A stretch of 64,000 bases of DNA, taken from Tabrizicola sp. GTDB taxonomy: Bacteria > Pseudomonadota > Alphaproteobacteria > Rhodobacterales > Rhodobacteraceae. This document shows positions 31,484 through 40,572 of the stretch, piece by piece. Below the pieces are notes generated by a model. It ran no database searches and had not been told where the DNA came from. It was given only the letters and a program-made list of their open reading frames with translations. Position numbers and translations under genes: made by a program. Position 1 is the first letter of the stretch, and the number at the start of each line of letters is the position of its first letter. Where the stretch lies: the NCBI RefSeq assembly GCF_016792905.1, contig NZ_JAEULP010000088.1:1-64000 (forward strand), given 5' to 3'.

Positions 31484-32329
31484 ATGCAGATCGACAGGCT
31501 TTCGTTCCTCCAGAAGATCGGCGTCTATGCCGCCACCTTTCTGTTTCTTCTCTTCATCCTGATGCCTTTCATCGAGATGATCCGCGTTTCGCTCCGGCCC
31601 ATGAGCCACCTGATGACCGCCGAATTCTCCTGGTGGTCCGAGGATTTCAGCCTGCAGGCCTACCGCGACATGTGGAAGACCGTGCCGCTTCTCGGGCGCT
31701 ACATCTTCAACTCGATCTTCGTGGCCTCGGCTGTGACGGTGATCACCATGATCGTCGTGATCCCTGCCGCCTACGCCTATGCCCGGCTCGACTTCCCGTT
31801 CAAGGCGCTCTCGCTTGGCGGGTTCCTCGCGGTGAACATGTTCACCGGGGCGGTCCTCCTCATCCCGCTCTACCGCGTCCTGCGCACGCTTTCGATGCTG
31901 AACACCTACTGGGCGATGATCATCCCCGGCGTCGCCTTCCTGATCCCGACCGGCATCTGGCTCCTGCGGTCATACCTGGAAAAGATCCCGCGCGAGCTGG
32001 AAGAAGCGGCCTTCGTCGACGGCGCCTCGCGGCTTTATACGCTCCGCCGCGTGGTGATCCCGCTGGCCGTGCCCGGGCTGATCGTCGTCGGCACCGCCGT
32101 CTACATCGGCGCCTATGCCCAGCAGTTCCTGTTCGCCATCACCTTCAACAACGTCCGCGAAATCCAGCCGCTGCCGGCGGGCCTGTTCGAATTCGTCGGC
32201 TACCAGGACACCACCTGGAACGAGTTGATGGCCGCCGCCCTGACCGGGATCACCCCGGTCATGATCGTGTTCCTGTTCCTGCAGAAATTCCTCGTCGCCG
32301 GTCTGACCGCCGGTGCCGTGAAAGAATGA
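31484..32329 (+). CDS. CUT1 carbohydrate ABC transporter permease (MalG-like)
   Basis: 281 residues, six hydrophobic segments. The EAA loop is EEAAFVDGASRLYTLRRVVIP. It follows the first permease by 15 bp with AAGGGCG upstream and is followed 32 bp later by the binding-protein gene, which has its own SD (GGGAGA). Confidence 0.92.
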   Translation: MQIDRLSFLQKIGVYAATFLFLLFILMPFIEMIRVSLRPMSHLMTAEFSWWSEDFSLQAYRDMWKTVPLLGRYIFNSIFVASAVTVITMIVVIPAAYAYARLDFPFKALSLGGFLAVNMFTGAVLLIPLYRVLRTLSMLNTYWAMIIPGVAFLIPTGIWLLRSYLEKIPRELEEAAFVDGASRLYTLRRVVIPLAVPGLIVVGTAVYIGAYAQQFLFAITFNNVREIQPLPAGLFEFVGYQDTTWNELMAAALTGITPVMIVFLFLQKFLVAGLTAGAVKE

Positions 32330-32361
32330 CCAACCAAGACCACCAACAAGGGAGACTAAGA

Positions 32362-33570
32362 ATGACCAGACTTCAGACCCTGACCGTCGCTGCGGGCCTT
32401 CTGGCCGGAACGGCGCTGTCGGCCCAGGCCCAGGAATTGCAGTTCATCATGTGCGGCGGCGAGGTGCGTCCCGCCGACCAGAAGGTGATCGACAAGTTCC
32501 AGGCCGACAATCCCGGCGTCACCGTGAAGATGGAAGCGGTGGAATGGGGCACCTGCCAGGACAAGTCGATGCAGCTTGCCGCTGCCGGTGATCCGCCGGA
32601 CGTGGCCTACATGGGCTCGCGCACGCTGCGTCAGCTGGCGAAGAACGACCTGATCGTTCCCGTGACCTTCACCCCGGAAGAAGAAGCCATGTTCCAGCCG
32701 GGCGTCCTGAAGACCGTGAGCAGCGGTGGCAAGTACTGGGCCATCCCGCATGCCTTCTCGACCAAGGCCTTGTACATCAACTGCACCGTGGTCGAGGCCG
32801 CCGGGGCCGAATGCAAGGCCCCCGCCACCTGGGAAGAGATGATCGCCCTGGCGAAGACCGTGACCGACAACACCGACGCCGCGGGCATCGGCATCGCCGG
32901 CAAGGACTTCGACAACACGATGCACATGTTCCTCGACTTCCTCTATTCGGACGGCGGCAAGGTCTTCAACGACGACGGAACCTCGGCACTCGACAGCAAG
33001 GAAACCCGCGAGACGCTGCAGCTTTACGCAGACCTCCTGCCCTACATGGAATCGGGCCCGACGGAATGGGAACGCGACCAGATGAAGGACCTGTTCAACG
33101 ACGGCCAGATCGCCATGTATGTGAACGGTCCCTGGGGCGAAGGCCAGCACAAGGAAAAGGTGCCGAACCAGCTGATCGCGCCGGTTCCGCACGGGCCCTC
33201 GGGCACCAACGGCACGATCCTGATCACCGACTCGCTCGCCGTCTTCAAGGGCACCGGGAACGAGGAACTGGCGACCAAGCTTGCCAAGGCCCTGACCTCG
33301 GGCGAGGCGCAGTATGACCTCGACATGACCTGGGGCCTGACGCCGATCCTCGACTACGAAAAGCTCGGCATGACCGATGTCTTCTACAAGAAGGGCAACT
33401 GGCCGGTCTTCGTCGCGGGCATCTCGACCGGCGGGCCGGAACCGATGGTCGAGGACTTCAAGGCGCTGCAAGCCGTCTTCACCAACATGATCCAGGGCAT
33501 CATGCTCGGCGAAGGCACCGTCGACGAGCTGGTGACGCAGGCGGGTGTCGAACTCGCCGCCGTCCGCTGA
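32362..33570 (+). CDS. Periplasmic sugar-binding protein of a CUT1 ABC transporter
   Basis: 402 residues. The signal peptide is MTRLQTLTVAAGLLAGTALS with cleavage near AQAQE. The mature protein has the family-1 solute-binding fold with AAAGDPPDVAYMGSRTL and the hinge region FNDGQIAMYVNGPWG. Unusually for this family, four Cys occur in the mature part (about residues 30, 56, 141, 151), probably forming disulfides. The ligand is inferred to be an N-acetylhexosamine oligosaccharide from the GH20, NagA and kinase neighbours. Confidence 0.9.
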   Translation: MTRLQTLTVAAGLLAGTALSAQAQELQFIMCGGEVRPADQKVIDKFQADNPGVTVKMEAVEWGTCQDKSMQLAAAGDPPDVAYMGSRTLRQLAKNDLIVPVTFTPEEEAMFQPGVLKTVSSGGKYWAIPHAFSTKALYINCTVVEAAGAECKAPATWEEMIALAKTVTDNTDAAGIGIAGKDFDNTMHMFLDFLYSDGGKVFNDDGTSALDSKETRETLQLYADLLPYMESGPTEWERDQMKDLFNDGQIAMYVNGPWGEGQHKEKVPNQLIAPVPHGPSGTNGTILITDSLAVFKGTGNEELATKLAKALTSGEAQYDLDMTWGLTPILDYEKLGMTDVFYKKGNWPVFVAGISTGGPEPMVEDFKALQAVFTNMIQGIMLGEGTVDELVTQAGVELAAVR

Positions 33571-33649
33571 TCCGATACCCGGGGGCGCGGCCTGCCTGCG
33601 CCCCCGACGTCCCACCCTCCCTTCGCCCTTCCTCCTCAAGGACGCATCC

Positions 33650-34747
33650 ATGGCCACGCTCGACCTCCAGTCCATCACGAAAAGCTTCGGCGCGGCCCAG
33701 GTGCTGACCGGCATCGACCTTGCGATCCGCGACAAGGAATTCGTGGTCTTCGTCGGCCCGTCCGGTTGCGGCAAGTCCACCCTCCTGCGCATCATCGCGG
33801 GGCTTGAAGCCGCCACGTCCGGCAACATCCTGATCGACGGCACCGACGTCTCCGCTGCCGCCCCGGTCGACCGCGGGATCTCGATGGTCTTCCAAAGCTA
33901 CGCGCTCTACCCCCATCTCTCGGTTTACGAAAACATCGCCTTCCCGCTGCGCGTCGCCCGCCTGCCCGAAACGGAAGTGAAGCAGAAGGTCGGCCGCGCC
34001 GCCGGGATCCTGCAACTGACCGAGAAGCTTTCGCTCAAACCCGGCCAGCTTTCCGGCGGCCAGCGCCAGCGCGTCGCCATCGGGCGCTCCATCGTGCGCA
34101 ACCCCAAGGTCTTCCTCTTCGACGAACCGCTGTCGAACCTCGACGCCGCCCTGCGCGGCGAGATGCGGGTGGAACTTTCCGCCCTGCAGCGCGACCTTGA
34201 CGCCACCATGGTCTACGTCACCCACGACCAGGTCGAGGCGATGACCATGGCCCACCGCATCGTCGTCCTGAACAAGGGCCGTATCGAACAGTTCGGCACC
34301 CCGATGGAGTTGTACCACCACCCCGCGACCAAGTTCGTCGCCACGTTCATCGGCCAGCCCAACATGAACCTCCTGCCCGCAACCGTCACCGGCACCGGGG
34401 CCGAGGGCGTCACCGTCGAATTTCACGGCGGTGCGCGGATGACCCTGCCGGTCGAAACCTCCAGCGCCCGCAAGGGCGACGTGGTCGAGGTCGGCGTCCG
34501 GCCGGAAAACCTGCAGATCGGCCAGGGCATCGCCATGCGTCTCCGGGTCCTGGAACGCCTCGGCGGCACCGCCATCGCCTATGGCCAGATGGCCGACGGG
34601 CTGAAGCTCTGCGCCGCGCTTCCGGGCGACACCACCGTCCATGAGGGCGAGGAGGTCGGCCTGACCTTCGCCCCCGCCGACGCCCATGTCTTCGACACCC
34701 AAGGCCGCGTGATGCGGCGGCAGCAGGCCCCGGCGCTGGCCGCCTGA
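33650..34747 (+). CDS. Sugar ABC transporter ATP-binding protein (MalK/UgpC-like)
   Basis: 365 residues. The Walker A motif is GPSGCGKST, the signature LSGGQRQRVAIGRS and Walker B VFLFDEPLSNLDA. The C-terminal TOBE/OB regulatory region (about 240-365) is as in MalK. The start at MATLDLQSITKSFG is the first sensible ATG; the upstream 79 bp are non-coding. It energises the two permeases upstream. Confidence 0.94.
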   Translation: MATLDLQSITKSFGAAQVLTGIDLAIRDKEFVVFVGPSGCGKSTLLRIIAGLEAATSGNILIDGTDVSAAAPVDRGISMVFQSYALYPHLSVYENIAFPLRVARLPETEVKQKVGRAAGILQLTEKLSLKPGQLSGGQRQRVAIGRSIVRNPKVFLFDEPLSNLDAALRGEMRVELSALQRDLDATMVYVTHDQVEAMTMAHRIVVLNKGRIEQFGTPMELYHHPATKFVATFIGQPNMNLLPATVTGTGAEGVTVEFHGGARMTLPVETSSARKGDVVEVGVRPENLQIGQGIAMRLRVLERLGGTAIAYGQMADGLKLCAALPGDTTVHEGEEVGLTFAPADAHVFDTQGRVMRRQQAPALAA

Positions 34748-34762
34748 CGAAAGGAAGAGAGA

Positions 34763-35905
34763 ATGCGTATCGTCACCTCAGGCATCGGCCTGCGGGCCGG
34801 TCACGTCTTGACCACGCTGAAACAGGAAATGCCCGAAGCCGAGATCGTCGGCTTCTACGACCCCCAGCCCACGCATCTTGCGATGATCGGCGAGGACACC
34901 CCGCGATACCCTTCCGTCGAGGAAATGCTGTCGGACGCCAAACCCGACCTCTACTGCGTCTTCTCCCCGAACGTCTTCCACCTTGACCAGATCCGGCTGG
35001 GACTGGAGGCCGGGGTGCAGATCTTCACCGAAAAGCCCGTCGTCGTCTCGATCGACGAAACCCTGGAACTCGCCCGCCTCCTCGCGCAGCACGGCGGCAC
35101 CAACCGCGCCATGGTCGGCCTTGTGCTCCGCTACTCGCAGCACATGACCGACCTCCGCGCCGCCCAGTCGCAGGGCTGGCTGGGAGACATCACCAGCCTT
35201 GAGGCCAACGAACACATCGGCCCCTATCACGGCGCCTTCTTCATGCGCGACTGGCGGCGGAAGACCGGCCTTGCCGGCGGCTTCATGCTGGAAAAATGCT
35301 GCCACGACCTCGACATCTACAACATGGTCACGGGGTCGCGGCCGCAGCGCGTCGCCAGCTTCGGCGGGCGCAAGTCCTTCGTCTTCGCCAATGCGCCGAA
35401 GTCGAACGCCGAGGCGGAGATCTTCCACGTCAAGAAATCGGTCTGGGAATCGACCGACGATCCCTTCCTGTCCGACGGCGACATCATCGACTACCAGACC
35501 GCAATCCTTCAGTACGAAACCGGCGCCAGCCTCGCCTTCCACACCAATCTCAACGTGCCGGACGAACACCGCCGCTTCTGCGTGATGGGCACGCATGGCA
35601 TGGCCGAAGGCGACTTCGTCCGCGGCTTCCTGAAAGTCACCGCCCGCGACGGTCGTCGGCTCGCCGACCACGACTACACGCAAGGAACGGCGATGAAAGG
35701 CGCGCATTACGGGGCCGACCAGCTCATGTGCCGCGACATCACCGCCTACCTGCGCGGGCAAGCCGACAGCCTTCCCGTCTCGATCCTTGACGCCATGGAG
35801 GCCGGCATCGCCGCCATCGCCCTCGACCAGGCCCGCGTGACCGGCCAGGTCGTCGACCTCACCGACACCTGGGCGAAGCTTGACAGCCACGGGTTGCGGA
35901 AATGA
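34763..35905 (+). CDS. Gfo/Idh/MocA-family NAD(P)-dependent oxidoreductase
   Basis: 380 residues. The N-terminal Rossmann fold (1 to about 125) contains the EKPVVVS motif with the family Lys. The C-terminal alpha/beta domain (about 130-370) has the catalytic-type His/Asp region KCCHDLDIYN. The family acts on sugars and cyclitols, often oxidising C3 or the anomeric carbon. It lies in the same operon as the transporter, 15 bp after the ATPase, with AAGGAAGAGAG upstream. Its substrate in an amino-sugar operon is not obvious; ThuB in the trehalose locus of this window is a homologue in an equivalent position. Confidence 0.88.
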   Translation: MRIVTSGIGLRAGHVLTTLKQEMPEAEIVGFYDPQPTHLAMIGEDTPRYPSVEEMLSDAKPDLYCVFSPNVFHLDQIRLGLEAGVQIFTEKPVVVSIDETLELARLLAQHGGTNRAMVGLVLRYSQHMTDLRAAQSQGWLGDITSLEANEHIGPYHGAFFMRDWRRKTGLAGGFMLEKCCHDLDIYNMVTGSRPQRVASFGGRKSFVFANAPKSNAEAEIFHVKKSVWESTDDPFLSDGDIIDYQTAILQYETGASLAFHTNLNVPDEHRRFCVMGTHGMAEGDFVRGFLKVTARDGRRLADHDYTQGTAMKGAHYGADQLMCRDITAYLRGQADSLPVSILDAMEAGIAAIALDQARVTGQVVDLTDTWAKLDSHGLRK

Positions 35906-35961
35906 CCCGCTGGCCGCCCCAGATCAACACAGCCCCGGAAGGCCTCCTCCGGCGCAAGGTC

Positions 35962-35993
35962 TTTCATACTGGCCCAAATATCCCCGCCGGAGG
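35962..35993 (+). repeat. Element A copy 3
   Basis: Consensus-like copy, TTTCATACTGGCC plus CAAATATCCCCGCCGGAGG, 57 bases after the oxidoreductase stop and inside the amino-sugar operon. It sits in a 220-bp gap that also contains a C/G-rich hairpin-forming stretch and no recognisable gene. Confidence 0.85.
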
Positions 35994-36125
35994 CTCCGCC
36001 CCTGCAGGCCGCGGGACGCTTCCCAACCTGCACAGCCGAACCCTCCGGTGCCTCCCCTCCCTCCCGCGGGAAGGGGGTGGGCGGCTCCATTTCCAAACAG
36101 AACACCACCCGATCCGAGCCCCAAG

Positions 36126-37133
36126 ATGATCGACCTCCCCCAAGACGCCGGACAGCACATGACACGCGAGATCGCCGAGGCCCCGGCGGTCTTCGCGGCC
36201 TCGGTCGCACAACCCGTCACGCTGCCGGACCTGGCCGGCCTCCGCGCGATCTACACCGTCGCCCGCGGCTCCTCCGATGCCGCCGCCAACGTGCTCTCCT
36301 ATGAGATCATGCGCGAGACCGGCCTGCCCATGACCTCGCTGCCCCCCTCGATCTTCTCCGTTGGCCATGGCGTCCGGCTGGCCGACAGCGCCGTCCTCGT
36401 CGTCTCGCAATCCGGCGCCTCGGATGACCTTGTCCGCTCCGCCTGCGGCGCGAAGGCCGCAGGGGCAAAAGTCCTCGCCCTGACAAACGCCCCCGGCAGC
36501 CCGGTCGAGGCCACCGCCGACACCACCCTCCGCATCGGCGCAGGCCCCGAACTCGCCGTCCCGGCGACCAAGTCTGTGATCGGCGCCATTGCAGGCGGCA
36601 TGGCGCTCCTCTCCGCCCTCGTCCCCGCCTACGCCTCCCGCGCCACCGCCTCGGCCAGGGCGCTCGCCACGCTGTCGGGCAAGACCCTGCCCCAGACCCG
36701 GGCCATTCTCGCCGCGCTCCTGCGCGCCTCGCATGTCTATGTCATCGGTCGCGACACCGGCTTCGGCGCGGCCCAGGAACTGGCGCTGAAACTCAAGGAA
36801 TGCTGCGCCCTCCATGCCGAGGCCTATTCCTCAAGCGAAGTCCTGCACGGGCCGCTGCAACTCGTCACCAACCCGCTCCTGATCCTGATCCTCGACACCG
36901 AACAGCCTGAGGTGCAGGCGAGCCTCGACACGGCTGAACAGCGCTTCCGCACGGCAGGCGGCACCGTCATGCGCATCCGCCCGTCCGACGCGGGCGCGAC
37001 CGGCCTCACCCCGGCCGCCGCCGCGGCAGCCCTCCTCTGCCTCAGCTACCCGCTCGTCCTGCAAACCGCGCTCGCCCTCGGCCACGACCCCGACCAGCCA
37101 ACAACGCTCGCCAAGGTGACGCAAACCCGATGA
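36126..37133 (+). CDS. SIS-domain glucosamine-6-phosphate deaminase, NagB-II-like (GlmS-related)
   Basis: 335 residues with two SIS domains and no glutaminase domain. Motifs are VARGSSDAA, VVSQSGASDDLV, QELALKLKECCALHAEAYSS and the GlmS-like C-terminus DPDQPTTLAKVTQTR. Such stand-alone GlmS isomerase homologues in amino-sugar operons are the alternative deaminase (NagB-II) that converts GlcN-6-P to Fru-6-P and ammonia. The start MIDLPQDAGQ is the first ATG in the intergenic repeat region; the upstream frame is non-coding. AgaS-like activity cannot be excluded because a second SIS protein follows. Confidence 0.82.
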   Translation: MIDLPQDAGQHMTREIAEAPAVFAASVAQPVTLPDLAGLRAIYTVARGSSDAAANVLSYEIMRETGLPMTSLPPSIFSVGHGVRLADSAVLVVSQSGASDDLVRSACGAKAAGAKVLALTNAPGSPVEATADTTLRIGAGPELAVPATKSVIGAIAGGMALLSALVPAYASRATASARALATLSGKTLPQTRAILAALLRASHVYVIGRDTGFGAAQELALKLKECCALHAEAYSSSEVLHGPLQLVTNPLLILILDTEQPEVQASLDTAEQRFRTAGGTVMRIRPSDAGATGLTPAAAAAALLCLSYPLVLQTALALGHDPDQPTTLAKVTQTR

Positions 37134-37155
37134 CCCGCTGCGCCGCGCCCATGCC

Positions 37156-37187
37156 TTTCACATTTGCCCAAATATCCCCGCCGGAGG
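37156..37187 (+). repeat. Element A copy 4
   Basis: TTTCACATTTGCC plus CAAATATCCCCGCCGGAGG, 22 bases after the NagB-II-like stop. The 3' part is identical to copies 2 and 3, while the TACTGG part is altered to CATTTG. Confidence 0.85.
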
Positions 37188-37202
37188 CATATCCGAGCCG
37201 GT

Positions 37203-37265
37203 TGCGCGCCCTTCGCGCGCAGAGGCAAGACAAAGGGCTTGCGGCGCAGCCGCTCCATTTCAAAG
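37203..37265 (+). repeat. Hairpin plus partial element B copy
   Basis: First a perfect TGCGCGC/GCGCGCA hairpin with a CCTTC loop. Then a sequence aligning with the 3' half of element B: AAGACAAAGGG, a GCGGC-GCA-GCCGC stem-loop and CTCCATTTCAAAG. It lacks the GAGGAGGAGGCG 5' half seen in the two full copies. Confidence 0.6.
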
Positions 37266-37332
37266 GCACCCCGTCCCCCATCGGCACAACCGCGGCCAGC
37301 CTTGCCCGAACCGCCACCGCAGAAGCGACCCC

Positions 37333-38406
37333 ATGACCGACCTCACCCGCCACGCCACGTTCCGCGAAATACTCTCCCAGCCCGCGATCTGGCGCGACTG
37401 GGGCACGAGGCTCCCCGTTGCCGACCTCCGCCACTGGATCACCGAAACCGGCGCCACCGAAGCCTGGTTCTGCGGCGCCGGGACCTCCGCCTATATCGGC
37501 GACATCCTCGCTGCAGGCCTCGAAGGCCAGCATCTTGACGGAAAGACGGGCCCCCGCCTCCGCTCCGTCCCGACGACCGACATCGTCGCGAGGCCCAAGG
37601 CCTACCTCACTGGCGCGCCGAAACTCGTCGTCAGCTTCGGCCGCTCCGGCAACTCGACCGAGAGCATCGGCCTCCTCGACGCGCTCGACACCCTCGCCCC
37701 CGACTGGCCCCGCCTCAACATCACCTGCAACGCCACCTCCGCGCTGGCCACCCGCCCCGGAGCCAAGGTCATCACCCTGCCCGAAGCCACACATGACCAG
37801 GGCTTCGCGATGACCTCCAGCTTCTCCACCATGCTCCTGACCGCCGCCGCCCTCTTCGACATCGGCCTCGCGCCGAACGACGCCCCCGCCCGCTTCGCCA
37901 CCCTCGCCGATACCCTCGCCGCTCTCCTCCCGCGCTTTACCGCCGAGGCGGCAACCACCCGGCTTCCTGCCCGCGCCGTCTTCCTCGGCTCCGGCCCCCT
38001 CGCCTTCGCCGCGCGCGAGGCCGCGCTGAAGGTCATGGAACTCTCCGCCGGCCGCATCCCCGCCCTCTGGGATTCCACCCTCGGCTTCCGCCACGGCCCG
38101 AAAAGCTTCACGCAAGGAGCGACCGACCTCTGGCTCTTCCGGTCATCCGACCCGCTGACCCGCGCCTATGACGACGACCTCCTCGCCGAACTCCGCACCC
38201 AGTTTCCGCACTCCACCGTCGCCGCCCCCGACATCCCGCAACCCTTCGGAGACCTCTGGTCCGCCCCCCTCCACGTCGCCCTCGCCCAGGTCCTGGCGGT
38301 CCAGTGGTCCGACGCCCTCGGCCTCGATGTCGACGACCCCTTCGCCGGACAGGGCACCCTCACCCGCGTCGTCTCGGGCGTTCGCCTGCACAAGGTGACG
38401 CCATGA
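37333..38406 (+). CDS. agaS: SIS-domain amino-sugar-phosphate isomerase/deaminase, AgaS-like
   Basis: 357 residues, two SIS domains. AgaS-type motifs are WFCGAGTSAYIGD, LVVSFGRSGNSTES, MTSSFSTMLLT, AALKVMELSAGRIPALWDS and LGFRHGPKSF. AgaS deaminates and isomerises galactosamine-6-phosphate to tagatose-6-phosphate in GalNAc catabolism. Its presence next to a NagB-II-like gene suggests that the operon handles both GlcNAc and GalNAc, or that one SIS protein has a different role. The stop overlaps the kinase start (ATGA). Confidence 0.85.
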   Translation: MTDLTRHATFREILSQPAIWRDWGTRLPVADLRHWITETGATEAWFCGAGTSAYIGDILAAGLEGQHLDGKTGPRLRSVPTTDIVARPKAYLTGAPKLVVSFGRSGNSTESIGLLDALDTLAPDWPRLNITCNATSALATRPGAKVITLPEATHDQGFAMTSSFSTMLLTAAALFDIGLAPNDAPARFATLADTLAALLPRFTAEAATTRLPARAVFLGSGPLAFAAREAALKVMELSAGRIPALWDSTLGFRHGPKSFTQGATDLWLFRSSDPLTRAYDDDLLAELRTQFPHSTVAAPDIPQPFGDLWSAPLHVALAQVLAVQWSDALGLDVDDPFAGQGTLTRVVSGVRLHKVTP

Positions 38407-39311
38407 TCGCAGCCGGCATCGACCTCGGCGGCACCAAGATCGAAGCGCAGGTCTTCGCTCCCGACTGGTCCCTTGCCGCCCGCCAGCGCTGGCCCACACC
38501 AAGGGCCTACCCGGACCTCGTCACCGCCATGGCCAAGGCGATCCGCTGGTGCGAAACCCACGCGGCAGACCTTCCCATCGGCATCTCCGCCGCAGGTCTC
38601 GTGAACCCCGCGACCGGCCTTGCCCTCACCTCCAACCTCCCCGCCACCGGCAAGCCCTTCCCCGCCGACATCGCCGCCGCCGCAGGCCGCAAGATCGCCT
38701 GGATCAACGACTGCCGCGCCCTCACCCTTTCCGAGGCCGCCCTCGGCGCCGCCAAGGGCGCCGACCCCGCCGTCGGCCTCATCCTCGGCACCGGGGTCGC
38801 CGGGGGCGTCGTCACCGGCGGCAAGCTCCTCCCCTCTCCCGCCGCCACCGGGGGCGAGTTCGGCCACTTCCCCCTCGCCGCCGCCCCCATCGTTGCCCAC
38901 GGCCTTCCCATCCTGACCTGCGGCTGCGGCAGGCAGGGTTGCACGGAAACCTACCTCTCCGCCCCCGGCCTCGCCCGCATCGCCGCCCACCTGACCGGCC
39001 AGACCCACAGCCCCGAAGCCATCGTCGAAGGTCGCGCCACCACCCTCGCCTTCGCCAAGGCCTGGGACATCTGGCTCGACCTCGCGACCGAGTTCCTGAT
39101 CACGCTGTCCTTCACCCTCGACCCGCAGGTCATCGTCATCGGCGGCGGCCTCTCCCGCACCCCCGGCCTGACCGAAGACCTGACCCGCCGCCTGACCGAA
39201 GCCACGCTCAAGGGCTTCCCGATCCCCGCGATCCGCCTCGCCGAAGGGGGTGACGCCAGCGGAGCCCGGGGTGCCGCCCTCCATGCCCACCGCGAGGCCG
39301 CCCATGACTGA
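38403..39311 (+). CDS. ROK-family N-acetylhexosamine kinase
   Basis: 302 residues. The ATP-binding loop is GIDLGGTKIEAQVF, the catalytic Asp is about D103 in WINDCRALTLSEA, and the ROK zinc site is H155 with C173, C175 and C180 in CGCGRQGCTE. By context it phosphorylates GlcNAc or GalNAc released by the GH20 enzyme, giving the substrate of NagA. The start overlaps the upstream stop and the stop overlaps the next start by 8 bp. Confidence 0.87.
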   Translation: MIAAGIDLGGTKIEAQVFAPDWSLAARQRWPTPRAYPDLVTAMAKAIRWCETHAADLPIGISAAGLVNPATGLALTSNLPATGKPFPADIAAAAGRKIAWINDCRALTLSEAALGAAKGADPAVGLILGTGVAGGVVTGGKLLPSPAATGGEFGHFPLAAAPIVAHGLPILTCGCGRQGCTETYLSAPGLARIAAHLTGQTHSPEAIVEGRATTLAFAKAWDIWLDLATEFLITLSFTLDPQVIVIGGGLSRTPGLTEDLTRRLTEATLKGFPIPAIRLAEGGDASGARGAALHAHREAAHD

Positions 39312-40572
39312 CCTCCGCCAGATCATCGCCCGGAACCGCGCCGGCGAAGCCATCGCCATCCCCTCGGTTTGCACCGCCCACCCCGACGTGCTGGAGGCCT
39401 CGCTCACCCTCGCCGAAACCCTCGACCAGCCCGTCGTCATCGAGGCCACCTCGAACCAGGTCAACCAGGACGGCGGCTACACCGGCCTGACCCCCGCCGC
39501 CTTCATCGCCTTCGTCGGGGACATCGCCACCTGCGCCAGGGTCGACCCCGCCCGCATCCTCTTCGGCGGCGACCACCTCGGGCCGCAGGCCTGGCGCAAA
39601 CTCCCCGCGGATCAGGCGATGGACAAGGCGCACCGCATGGTCGCCGACTACGCCGCCGCAGGCTTCACCAAGATCCACCTCGACTGCTCCGAAGGCTGCC
39701 TGGGCGAACCCGCCCAGCTTCCCGACGCCATCACCGCCACCCGCTCCGCCGCCCTTGCCGCCACCGCCCTGCAACACGCCCCCGACCCCCGCACCCTCCT
39801 CTTCGTCATCGGCACCGAAGTCCCGCCCCCCGGCGGCGCCCGCACGGATGACCATGGCGATATCCCGCCCACGACCCCTGAAAGCGCGAAGGCTACCCTC
39901 GCCGCCCACCGCGAGGCCTTCACCGCCCTGAACCTGCCCCTCGACCAGATCGGCGGCCTCGTCGTGCAGCCCGGCGTCGAGTTTTCGCCGATGGAGGTCC
40001 ACCACCTCCCCCTCGCCCGCGACCCCGGCCTGCTGGCGGCCCTGTCAGACTGGCCGACCGTCTGCCTTGAGGCCCATTCCACCGACTACCAGTGCCCCGG
40101 GGCCTACCCCCGTCTCGCGCAACTCGGCTTCGCCTTCCAGAAGGTCGGCCCCGCCCTCACCTTCGCCTGGCGCGAGGCGCTCTATGCCCTCGATACGCTC
40201 CGCGCGCAGAACGGCTGGGCCAGCGGCCGCTCGCTTTGCGACACGATGGAACAGGTGATGCTGGCACAGCCCGGCTATTGGCAGGGTCACTACCACGGCA
40301 CCAGCGCGGACCTGCGCACCGAGCGGCACTTCGGCCTCGCCGACCGCATCCGCTACTCCTGGCCCGACCCGCAGGCGCAGGCCGCCGTCGCCCGGCTGTT
40401 GGCCGATCTCGACGGCAAGCTGTTGCCCGACCCTGCCCTCCTTGCGCATTTCGCTGCATCCGAGATTGCCATCGCCCGCAAAAGCCGCCATCCCCTGCCG
40501 CGCGCCCTGGCCCTCGTTCGGGTGCAGACTGCCCTTCGCCCCTATTTCTTCAACGCTGGACCCCGGTCATGA
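39304..40572 (+). CDS. kbaZ: GatZ/KbaZ/AgaZ-family protein (tagatose-phosphate pathway)
   Basis: 422 residues of the COG4573 family, recognised by IPSVCTAHPDVLEAS, NQVNQDGGYTGLTP, RILFGGDHLGPQAW and HLDCSEGCLGEP. Originally described as the non-catalytic partner of tagatose-1,6-bisphosphate aldolase (GatY/KbaY/AgaY), members have also been proposed to act as tagatose-6-phosphate kinase. Either role fits AgaS two genes upstream. No aldolase gene is present in this window, so the pathway would need a distant gene. It is translationally coupled on both sides. Confidence 0.85.
   Translation: MTDLRQIIARNRAGEAIAIPSVCTAHPDVLEASLTLAETLDQPVVIEATSNQVNQDGGYTGLTPAAFIAFVGDIATCARVDPARILFGGDHLGPQAWRKLPADQAMDKAHRMVADYAAAGFTKIHLDCSEGCLGEPAQLPDAITATRSAALAATALQHAPDPRTLLFVIGTEVPPPGGARTDDHGDIPPTTPESAKATLAAHREAFTALNLPLDQIGGLVVQPGVEFSPMEVHHLPLARDPGLLAALSDWPTVCLEAHSTDYQCPGAYPRLAQLGFAFQKVGPALTFAWREALYALDTLRAQNGWASGRSLCDTMEQVMLAQPGYWQGHYHGTSADLRTERHFGLADRIRYSWPDPQAQAAVARLLADLDGKLLPDPALLAHFAASEIAIARKSRHPLPRALALVRVQTALRPYFFNAGPRS

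Noticed and set aside
36126..37133. The first SIS protein as a second GlmS
   Set aside because: It lacks the N-terminal glutaminase domain and catalytic Cys, so it cannot be a glutamine-dependent synthase. A deaminase role fits better.
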